Below, piece by piece: positions 8,855-14,734 of a DNA stretch of 30,083 nt (the stretch's first letter is position 1; each line of letters opens with the position of its first letter). The position numbers and the translations under genes are program-made. Origin of the DNA: Flavicella sp964230805 (GTDB lineage Bacteria; Bacteroidota; Bacteroidia; Flavobacteriales; Flavobacteriaceae); contig CAXRIA010000021.1 of assembly GCA_964230805.1 (NCBI GenBank), positions 1 through 30,083 on the forward strand, in the 5' to 3' direction. A model generated the notes under the pieces. It ran no database searches. It saw nothing but the letters and a program-made list of their open reading frames with translations, and was not told where the DNA came from.

Positions 8855-10180
8855 TTAGTATTGGATGTTTAAAAGATTTTCAAGAGTTGCTTTGTGATTG
8901 ATGACGTCCACCATCGCTTGTAAATAATCTTGCTGCGCGGTGTATAGTTGCATTTGGGCCTGGCGAAGCTCGAAACTGCTTGCCAATCCTTCTTTGAATT
9001 TTATGTTGTTTTTGAGCTCAATGCGTTCTGCCAATCGCAAGGATTTTTCCTTGTTTTGGTAGGTGTCAATGGCCAATTGGTAATCGCTTTTTGCTTTGGA
9101 AATGTCGAGTGCAATTTGTGCTTCAGTTTCTTGCAGCTCATTTTTGGCCATTTCCCACTCAATTTTGGTGCGTTTGATTTTTGCATCCGTCATGAGAGAG
9201 GTAAAAATGGGAATAGTAACACTTACACCTGCGGTTAAGGTAGAAAGCCAACGTGTATTGCTTTCGAACAATGTGGAAAAATTATCGTTGGTAAAATTTT
9301 GATAGCTTCCACTGACAAAACCGCCAACTTGTGGTAAAAGTTTGAATTTTTCTGCCTTGTGGAGAAGGTATTTGCTCTCTACATTGTTTTCTGCAATTTT
9401 GTAATCGATGTTGTCAAAAACACTGCTTTTGGCGTCGCTGATCTTTGAGGCAATATTTGCGAACATGATGGTTTCCAAACGGTCTGTCAGTTCAATGGTT
9501 TGCGTGCCATCCATCCCCAAAAGAAGCTTGACATAACCCAGTGATATGCGTTCCATTTTTTTTAGGTTTGTCAAATTGTTTTCCAGCCCTGCCAAGGTCA
9601 ATTGCAATTGTTCTACATTTTCTTCCTCTGTCATTCCGGTTTCGAAAAGCGCTTTTGTCTCCGAGAGGTTTTGAAAGAGATTGCTGATATTTCGTTCCAT
9701 AATGGCCCTGCTTTCCTGGGTAAGTAAGACGGTTGTATACGCGCCGATGGTGGCTTTTTTGATTTCATTGTCTGTTTTTTCTTTGGCATTTTTAGAGATG
9801 TCGAGAAAAACACGAGAGGCTTGAAGCGCTACGATATAGGTACCGTCAAAAATGAGTTGTGTGAGCATAGCGTTCGGTGTTATACTGTGTTTTGGGAAGA
9901 AAAAATTAAAAGGGTCGTTGGAATCGGTTGAGGCCGGAAAAGGGGTTTCCAAATTGGTTGCATAGTCAATTTTTCCAACAATCTGTGGAAGCCCTGCAGC
10001 GGTGACCTCCCATTTTTGTTTCTCGGCCGCTTGGATGTTGAGGGACGCATTTTTTACGTTTCTGTTGTGTGTCAGCGCATGTTCAATGGCTGCTTCCAGT
10101 CCAAAACGGTGTTTTGTTTCTTGCGCGGACAGTCCCAGCGCAAAAAGAAGGCTCAGGATCACCATGGATTTGTTTCTCAT
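8855..10180 (-). CDS. TolC-family outer-membrane efflux channel
   Basis: The 441-residue protein begins with a cleavable signal peptide (about residues 1-19, ending 'LGLSAQ'). The rest is two tandem outer-membrane-efflux repeats of long amphipathic helices and short beta segments, seen in the repeating 'ALTHNRNVKNASLNIQAAE' and 'ELRQAQMQLYTAQQDYLQA' patterns. In the known family three copies form a channel across the outer membrane and periplasm that docks with the adaptor. The start ATG overlaps the tetR stop by four bases (ATGA), so translation of regulator and channel is coupled. The adaptor follows after seven bases. Confidence 0.94.
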   Translation of the reverse strand: MRNKSMVILSLLFALGLSAQETKHRFGLEAAIEHALTHNRNVKNASLNIQAAEKQKWEVTAAGLPQIVGKIDYATNLETPFPASTDSNDPFNFFFPKHSITPNAMLTQLIFDGTYIVALQASRVFLDISKNAKEKTDNEIKKATIGAYTTVLLTQESRAIMERNISNLFQNLSETKALFETGMTEEENVEQLQLTLAGLENNLTNLKKMERISLGYVKLLLGMDGTQTIELTDRLETIMFANIASKISDAKSSVFDNIDYKIAENNVESKYLLHKAEKFKLLPQVGGFVSGSYQNFTNDNFSTLFESNTRWLSTLTAGVSVTIPIFTSLMTDAKIKRTKIEWEMAKNELQETEAQIALDISKAKSDYQLAIDTYQNKEKSLRLAERIELKNNIKFKEGLASSFELRQAQMQLYTAQQDYLQAMVDVINHKATLENLLNIQY

Positions 10181-10791
10181 ATCGTAATTTTTGTTTGTGC
10201 TTTTTCGGTTTGTTCTAAGAATTCAATTCCTTTTTGCGTGGCAATTCCACGGATGTGGTAGTCAATGAAATTTTCTAACAAATAGGTCATGGTAAAATCT
10301 TCGGGAGCGAAGGTGTCAATATCTTTGATGCCCATAACACCTTTGAAGTAAATCCGGGTGATAAAGGCAGGGTCAATTTCTTTTCGAAACAAGTCTTGAG
10401 CGATTCCTCTTCGCAAGTTCGCAGACAAACAATCTTCCATAACCTCAAATTGTTTTTGAACCAATTTTTTATGTATTGCGGGATAGTATTTGTTCAATTG
10501 GTACTGTGGAGAGGATTTTTCGTCTTTCAGATGTCTGTTGATGAATTTTTTTATTTTGTACAATTCCAAAATAGGATTGTGTCGCTCACTTCGAATGGCA
10601 TCTACCCCTTTTTTAATGGTGTAAAAAAGACCCAGAGTCGTTTCTTCCACAAGAATTTTCTTGTTTGGGAAGTGCGTGTAGATGGTTTTTTTCGAAATAC
10701 CTAATTTGTTGGCAATCTCGTCCATGGTAACACTTTTAAAGCCATAGGATAAAAACATTTCGGTCGCCGTTTCTAAAATTTTAGTTTTCAT
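10177..10791 (-). CDS. TetR/AcrR-family transcriptional regulator of the efflux operon
   Basis: Using the ATG at 10791 the product is 204 residues and starts 'MKTKILETATEMFLSYG', the usual start of TetR regulators; an upstream in-frame ATG at 10842 would add 17 residues that include part of the promoter and is unlikely. The helix-turn-helix lies at about residues 23-46 ('VTMDEIANKLGISKKTIYTHF'-type; only the core 'IANKLGISKKTIYTHF' is diagnostic). The remaining helical part is the ligand-binding and dimer domain and is not assignable to a ligand. It is first in the operon with tolC, adaptor and permease. An inverted repeat in its own promoter suggests it represses itself and the pump. Confidence 0.92.
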   Translation of the reverse strand: MKTKILETATEMFLSYGFKSVTMDEIANKLGISKKTIYTHFPNKKILVEETTLGLFYTIKKGVDAIRSERHNPILELYKIKKFINRHLKDEKSSPQYQLNKYYPAIHKKLVQKQFEVMEDCLSANLRRGIAQDLFRKEIDPAFITRIYFKGVMGIKDIDTFAPEDFTMTYLLENFIDYHIRGIATQKGIEFLEQTEKAQTKITI

Positions 10792-10811
10792 GGGGGGTGT
10801 TAAGGGATGTA

Positions 10812-10843
10812 CAAAAGTAGTAAAAGGAAACTTTAAAAACAAA
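10812..10843 (-). promoter_or_regulatory. Promoter of the tetR-efflux operon
   Basis: On the minus strand TTTG (10843-10840), 20 bases, then TACTTTTG (10819-10812) gives a full match to the Bacteroidota consensus TTTG-N19/20-TAnnTTTG. The tetR ATG at 10791 lies 20 bases past the -7 element. This also supports choosing ATG 10791 over the upstream ATG at 10842, which is inside the promoter. Confidence 0.75.
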
Positions 10844-10853
10844 AAAAGTTTCC
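10826..10853. promoter_or_regulatory. Candidate TetR operator overlapping the efflux promoter
   Basis: GGAAACTTT (10826-10834) and AAAGTTTCC (10845-10853) form a perfect nine-base inverted repeat with a ten-base A-rich spacer. One arm lies between the -33 and -7 elements and the other just upstream of the -33 element, so a bound dimer would block RNA polymerase. A further half-site-like AAAGTTTAC follows at 10854-10862. Binding by the adjacent TetR protein is inferred from position. Confidence 0.6.
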
Positions 10854-10881
10854 AAAGTTTACAAAATAGTCAGAAGATCTC

Positions 10882-10911
10882 TTGGTAAAAAAGATCTTTC
10901 CCTTATTTTTA
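10882..10911 (+). promoter_or_regulatory. Promoter of the polyprenyl synthetase gene
   Basis: TTG (10882-10884), 19 bases, then TATTTTTA (10904-10911) matches the Bacteroidota promoter with one mismatch in the last base of the -7 element. It ends 14 bases before the ATG at 10926. Two AGATCT palindromes (10875-10880 and 10892-10897) flank or lie in this promoter; their role, if any, is unknown. Confidence 0.5.
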
Positions 10912-10925
10912 CATAAAATTAAGCG

Positions 10926-11900
10926 ATGTTGAGTGTTTCAGAATACAAAGATATTTTTCTTGCCTATTTGCAAGAGGAAGTAAACGTAATTGAGCCGGTG
11001 AACTTGTACCAGCCGGTGGTGTATATTTTAGAATTGGGAGGAAAGCGCATGCGCCCGATACTGGTCATGATGGGCACTTCCGCATTTGGGGAAGACATTC
11101 AAAAAGCGTTGCCTGCTGCCGCTACTGTGGAGATTTTTCACAATTTTACCCTCTTGCACGACGATATTATGGATGCGGCTCCCTTGCGCAGAGGACAACG
11201 GACCGTGCATGAAAAGTGGGATGCGAATACCGCCATTCTTTCGGGAGATGTGATGATGATTTTGGCAAGTCAGTTTTTGGAAAAATACGAAGGAAAGACC
11301 TACAAACGTTTGACCACACTGTTCAACCGAACCGCCATTGAGGTTTGTGAAGGACAGCAATACGACATGGATTTTGAAACCAGAGAGGACGTTTCTGTAG
11401 AAGAATACATTGAAATGATTCGTTTGAAAACTTCGGTGTTGGTAGCAGCGGCACTGAAAATGGGGGCCATCATTGCAGAATCTTCGGAGGAGGAGGCACA
11501 GAAAATTTACGAATTTGGTTTGCATTTGGGCATTGCCTTTCAATTGCAAGACGATTATTTGGACGTGTATGGCGATGCCGAAACTTTTGGAAAGCAAGTA
11601 GGCGGCGATATCATTGAAAATAAAAAAACCTACCTGTACATTCAAGCGCTCAAAAATGCGAGTACGGAACAACGAAGTGTTTTGTTGGAGCTGTACCAGC
11701 AAAGTCCGGCAGACAGTACTTTGAAAATAGAAAAAGTAAAAGCCATTTTCAATGCCAATGGGATTGATGCTTTGACCAAGGTAGCGATACGCAGTTATAC
11801 ACAAAAAGCCTTTCAGGTGTTAGACGACATGAAAATTGCGCCTCAGAAAAAAATAGTATTGCAAAAATTTGGTGAAAATTTGATGGTTCGCAAAGTTTAG
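10926..11900 (+). CDS. trans-Polyprenyl diphosphate synthase
   Basis: The enzyme extends an allylic diphosphate with isopentenyl diphosphate units to make an all-trans prenyl chain, in this group most likely for menaquinone side chains. The 324-residue protein has both aspartate-rich metal-binding motifs: 'LLHDDIMD' with D79, D80 and D83, and 'QLQDDYLD' with D209, D210 and D213. The 'GGKRMRP' diphosphate-binding motif lies upstream of the first, and 'KTSVLVAAALKMGA' between them. Length and motif spacing match long-chain (IspB-type) rather than farnesyl enzymes, but chain length cannot be read with confidence. It is transcribed away from the efflux operon from its own promoter and is followed by a tRNA gene. 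Confidence 0.93.
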   Translation: MLSVSEYKDIFLAYLQEEVNVIEPVNLYQPVVYILELGGKRMRPILVMMGTSAFGEDIQKALPAAATVEIFHNFTLLHDDIMDAAPLRRGQRTVHEKWDANTAILSGDVMMILASQFLEKYEGKTYKRLTTLFNRTAIEVCEGQQYDMDFETREDVSVEEYIEMIRLKTSVLVAAALKMGAIIAESSEEEAQKIYEFGLHLGIAFQLQDDYLDVYGDAETFGKQVGGDIIENKKTYLYIQALKNASTEQRSVLLELYQQSPADSTLKIEKVKAIFNANGIDALTKVAIRSYTQKAFQVLDDMKIAPQKKIVLQKFGENLMVRKV

Positions 11901-11950
11901 AAGTTTTCGTTTTTTTGTGTTTAAAAATTCTTAGAATTGCAAAATAATAC

Positions 11951-11958
11951 TATTTTTG
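11951..11958 (+). promoter_or_regulatory. -7 promoter element of the tRNA gene
   Basis: TATTTTTG is an exact match to TAnnTTTG and lies 11 bases before the mature 5' end of the tRNA. Only a weak TTC is found at the -33 position (11928-11930, 20-base spacing). Confidence 0.55.
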
Positions 11959-11969
11959 CAACCGATTTA

Positions 11970-12043
11970 GGACCCATAGCTCAGTTGGTTAGAGCACCTG
12001 ACTCATAATCAGGTGGTCCTTGGTTCGAGCCCAAGTGGGTCCA
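11970..12043 (+). tRNA. tRNA with anticodon CAU (Met, or Ile with lysidine)
   Basis: The 74-base sequence folds as a complete cloverleaf: acceptor stem GGACCCA/TGGGTCC, D arm GCTC-AGTTGGTTA-GAGC, anticodon stem CCTGA/TCAGG around the loop CTCATAA, T arm CTTGG-TTCGAGC-CCAAG, and discriminator A. The anticodon is CAT. It is not an initiator tRNA, because the first acceptor pair is G-C. Elongator Met and the lysidine-modified Ile tRNA share this anticodon and I cannot separate them by eye. CCA is not encoded. The AT-rich island starts directly after it, which is a common place for integration. Confidence 0.95.
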
Positions 12044-12056
12044 CTTTCTAAATCGC

Positions 12057-12087
12057 AAAGCCCGGCAGCAATGTTGGGCTTTTTTTG
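12057..12087 (+). terminator. Intrinsic terminator of the tRNA gene
   Basis: AAAGCCC (12057-12063) pairs with GGGCTTT (12076-12082), with extra GCA/TGT-type pairing in the loop region, and is followed by a T run. It begins 13 bases after the tRNA. The rest of the stretch to 12272 is AT-rich and shows no gene that I can support. Confidence 0.75.
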
Positions 12088-12272
12088 TGGGTTTTCTTTA
12101 CGAAATGAATTGATTCATCCGAATGTCTTGCAGGCAAAGAAAGGTTCAGAATTTACAGATTGGCAAGTGCCCGTATTGAATTGTTTTTTAAATGCAGTAA
12201 GGTTGCATATTTTATTCTTATTTTTATTTCGTTTTTTCAATTAAAGTAATTTCAAAATATAAATGTATAGTT

Positions 12273-12887
12273 ATGGCAAGATGTAAAAAATGTGAGAACA
12301 GTTTTGGAATATTTGAATTAAAAAAAGGGGTATGTAAAAGTTGTTTTGAAAAAGAGAACCCAACTTGTCGCAGTTGCAAAATAGATTTGACACCCAGTCA
12401 GGCTGCAGAAGGTTATTGTCAAGATTGCTTTGAAGACAGAAAAGAAATAATGGAGAAAAGAAGACTTCAAGAACAACAAAGACAAGAAATTATTGAAAAA
12501 AATAAAAAGGAAAAACGCGCATTAAAAAAATCAATAGAAGAGAAAGAATTGGCGATAAAAAAGATAATTTTAACGACAGAAAGTCAAACTAATTTTAAGA
12601 TTGAAAAACGAATTAATATCATTACGGCGGAGTGTGTGTTTGGGATGAATATTTTTAAAGACTTCTTTGCTGGTGTAAGAGATGTGGTGGGTGGAAGAAG
12701 CGAGTCAATTCAAAAAACCTTGAAAGAATCAAAAGAAATTGTTTTGGCGGAACTTAAAAAAGAAGCTTATGAAATAGGGGCTAATGCAGTGGTTGGCATA
12801 GATTTAGATTACAGTGAATTTTCTGGAGGTGGCAAGTCGATGCTTTTTATCGTAGCTTCAGGAACGGCTGTAAGGATTAAAGATTGA
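12273..12887 (+). CDS. YbjQ/UPF0145-type protein with two N-terminal zinc ribbons
   Basis: This 204-residue cytoplasmic protein begins with two copies of the same cysteine pattern: C4-x2-C7-x13-C21-x2-C24 and C32-x2-C35-x13-C49-x2-C52, so it should bind two zinc ions. A charged coiled-coil-like helix rich in Glu and Lys follows (about residues 53-95). The C-terminal part (about 96-204), with 'TECVFGMNIFKD'-like sequence (here 'TAECVFGMNIFKD'), a Gly/Arg segment and 'EIGANAVVGIDLDYSEF', is a YbjQ/UPF0145 domain, a pentamer-forming fold of unknown role sometimes called heavy-metal binding. It sits alone between the tRNA and the defence operon. ATG at 12273 is the natural start. A function in defence is not indicated. 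Confidence 0.8.
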   Translation: MARCKKCENSFGIFELKKGVCKSCFEKENPTCRSCKIDLTPSQAAEGYCQDCFEDRKEIMEKRRLQEQQRQEIIEKNKKEKRALKKSIEEKELAIKKIILTTESQTNFKIEKRINIITAECVFGMNIFKDFFAGVRDVVGGRSESIQKTLKESKEIVLAELKKEAYEIGANAVVGIDLDYSEFSGGGKSMLFIVASGTAVRIKD

Positions 12888-12927
12888 GAATAAGAGGCTT
12901 TTTTTGAAATACTTACAGGCAATATCT

Positions 12928-12957
12928 TTTGAGCAATAAACTAAATTTCTATATTTG
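12928..12957 (+). promoter_or_regulatory. Promoter likely driving the defence operon and the xre remnant
   Basis: TTTG (12928-12931), 18 bases, TATATTTG (12950-12957): the -7 box is an exact match and the spacing is one base short of the usual range. Transcription would start at about 12963, in the first codons of the broken xre gene. Since nothing else in the 296 bases between 12888 and 13183 looks as good, this may be the main promoter of the following operon, with a 5' leader of about 220 bases. Confidence 0.5.
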
Positions 12958-13128
12958 GTTAGAATAAAATCACACTGGTAAGGTTCACAAACTTGGTTTG
13001 CTGAGAAGCTAGGTAAAAGTTTTAATTCCGTCAACAGTTATGTTCAAAATCGACAACAACCCCGTTTGGAAGTGTTGAATGAAATTGCTGAAATTTTGGA
13101 TATTAAATCTTTAATTATTTCCAAATAA
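12955..13128 (+). pseudogene. Broken XRE-type helix-turn-helix regulator
   Basis: In one frame the bases encode 'VRIKSHW', a TAA stop at 12979-12981, then 48 open codons reading 'GSQTWFAEKLGKSFNSVN', 'SYVQNRQQPRLEVLNEIAE' and 'ILDIKSLIISK' before TAA at 13126-13128. The second part matches the small XRE-type regulators of Bacteroidota (pattern RIK...KGISQTWLAEKLGKS...QPSLEVL..IA..L.V). Compared with that pattern about three codons are missing and a stop is present between the first helix and the recognition helix, and no good start lies after the stop. Such regulators often act as controllers upstream of restriction-modification genes, which fits this position. That it is inactive is inferred; a sequencing error could mimic it. 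Confidence 0.6.
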
Positions 13129-13139
13129 ACCTAAAAAGT

Positions 13140-13178
13140 AATTTGGACCAACTGATCAAATTTAACTTAATAACTGAT
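13140..13178. promoter_or_regulatory. Inverted and direct repeats before the methyltransferase, possible operator
   Basis: AATTTG (13140-13145) and CAAATT (13157-13162) are an inverted repeat with an 11-base spacer. AACTGAT occurs twice, at 13150-13156 and 13172-13178, 22 bases apart, about two DNA turns. They lie 6-44 bases before the TTG start of the methyltransferase gene. In an AT-rich region such short repeats can arise by chance. Confidence 0.25.
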
Positions 13179-13183
13179 TTTTC

Positions 13184-14734
13184 TTGAATAATACACTTAA
13201 AATACCAATTATAGATTTATTTGCTGGCCCTGGAGGGCTCGGCGAAGGATTTATGTCGCTTAAAAATGAGCAAGGGAAATCTGTTTTTGATATTAAACTG
13301 TCAATTGAAAAAGATGTTAATGCTCACAAGACTTTGACCTTAAGAAGTTTTTTTAGACAGTTTACTAAAAACAACAAAAAAGTACCAAAGGAATATTACG
13401 ACGCATTGCGTGAAACAGAAATTTCTAAAAGAGAAATTCTGATCGAAAAAATGCTTGATTCATTTGATGAAGGATCGTTAGCTAGAAAAGAGGCAAGGTT
13501 AATAGAATTGGGCTCCATTAATTGGCCAGCACAAACTGTAGATAAAATTGTTAGAAGTCAATTGGGCAATACTAAGGATTGGGTTTTGATTGGAGGTCCG
13601 CCTTGTCAAGCGTATTCAAATGTTGGAAGATCTCGAGTGGGAGGTGTTAGGAAAGAAGATCATAGAGTATATCTCTATGAGGAATATCTTAGGATAATTA
13701 AAAAACACAAACCTGCAGTTTTTGTTATGGAAAATGTAAAAGGTCTTTTATCTGCAAAGGTGGCCGGTGAAAAAGTCTTCGATTGGATGAAAAGAGATCT
13801 TAAGGTAGATGGGCAATATACCATTCACTCATTTGTGAAGCCAGTCGAAAAAGATGCGGATTTTTTGATAAAATCAGAGAAATATGGCATTCCTCAAATG
13901 CGGCACAGAGTAATTATTTTAGGAATTAGAAAGGATTACAGTCATAAAGGAGAATATTTAAACGAAAAACATGAAGTTTCTCTAAAATCAGTAATCGGCA
14001 ATTTACCAGAAGTTAGAAGTGGCTTAAACAGGAGTTTTTCGCATTATCACCCAACAAAGGTTGATAAAAATGGTTATCCAAAGCGTATGTATAAAAATAT
14101 TCCTGATACCAGTATTAATTGGCTAAAGGAAATGTCAAAAAACATTGATCAAATAAAAGTATGGGGAGAATTAAAATTAAACGGACTTACTGACGGACCT
14201 AAAGAGATAGAGTTAGGAACGGGTTCAGAATTTGTTACAACTAGTAACACGATTTCTAAAAAACATATACTGAAGGACTGGTATATTGACAAAAGGCTAA
14301 ATGGAGTTGTAAATCATGAATCTAGAACACATCTAACACATGACTTAATGCGATATTTATTTGCAAGTCTCTACGTCGAAAAGCATAGCAGATTTCCTCG
14401 TTTAAATGATTATGCAGAGCACAGCAAAGACTTATTACCTGACCACGCAAATGTTGCAACTGGTAAATTTACTGATAGGTTTAGGGTTCAAGTGCCAGAA
14501 AAACCCGCGACTACAGTAACTAGTCACATTTCAAAAGATGGGCATTATTTTATTCATTATGATGCATCACAATGTAGATCTTTGACGGTAAGAGAAGCTG
14601 CACGGATCCAAACTTTCCCAGATAACTATTTGATTAGAGGAAGTAGAACAGCTCAATATCATCAAGTTGGTAACGCTGTGCCTCCATTTTTAGCTTTTCA
14701 AATCGCAGAAATTGTAATGAAAATACTTAAGTAA
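13184..14734 (+). CDS. drmMII: C5-cytosine DNA methyltransferase (DISARM DrmMII-like)
   Basis: The enzyme methylates C5 of cytosine in a specific DNA site; in class 2 DISARM it marks host DNA. The 516-residue protein has motif I 'DLFAGPGGLGEGF' at the N-terminus, motif IV 'GGPPCQAYSNVGR' with catalytic C141, motif VI 'MENVKG', motif VIII 'QMRHRVIILG', a target-recognition region, and motifs IX-X 'VREAARIQTFPDNY' and 'HQVGNAVPPF'. It looks intact. The start must be the TTG at 13184: a stop lies three codons upstream and the next ATG would remove motif I. Length is above that of simple methyltransferases, with extra sequence between motifs I and IV and around the recognition region. The following ATG begins directly after its stop. 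The DISARM assignment comes from the neighbours. Confidence 0.92.
   Translation: MNNTLKIPIIDLFAGPGGLGEGFMSLKNEQGKSVFDIKLSIEKDVNAHKTLTLRSFFRQFTKNNKKVPKEYYDALRETEISKREILIEKMLDSFDEGSLARKEARLIELGSINWPAQTVDKIVRSQLGNTKDWVLIGGPPCQAYSNVGRSRVGGVRKEDHRVYLYEEYLRIIKKHKPAVFVMENVKGLLSAKVAGEKVFDWMKRDLKVDGQYTIHSFVKPVEKDADFLIKSEKYGIPQMRHRVIILGIRKDYSHKGEYLNEKHEVSLKSVIGNLPEVRSGLNRSFSHYHPTKVDKNGYPKRMYKNIPDTSINWLKEMSKNIDQIKVWGELKLNGLTDGPKEIELGTGSEFVTTSNTISKKHILKDWYIDKRLNGVVNHESRTHLTHDLMRYLFASLYVEKHSRFPRLNDYAEHSKDLLPDHANVATGKFTDRFRVQVPEKPATTVTSHISKDGHYFIHYDASQCRSLTVREAARIQTFPDNYLIRGSRTAQYHQVGNAVPPFLAFQIAEIVMKILK

Noticed and set aside
8425..8901. Open frame of 158 codons on the plus strand
   Set aside because: Antisense to the adaptor gene and rich in Phe and Cys; a shadow of the coding strand.
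11028..11804. Long open frame (258 codons) on the minus strand
   Set aside because: It lies fully antisense to the polyprenyl synthetase gene, whose catalytic motifs are clear, and its product is Cys/His/Phe-rich with no domain, as expected for a shadow frame.
12020..12244. Open frame starting inside the tRNA
   Set aside because: It covers the 3' half of the tRNA and its terminator, has no plausible start and no recognisable product.
13129..13183. Possible second promoter (TAATTTG) directly before the methyltransferase
   Set aside because: The -7 element is one base short of TAnnTTTG and no -33 element is spaced properly; the region is described only as possible operator.
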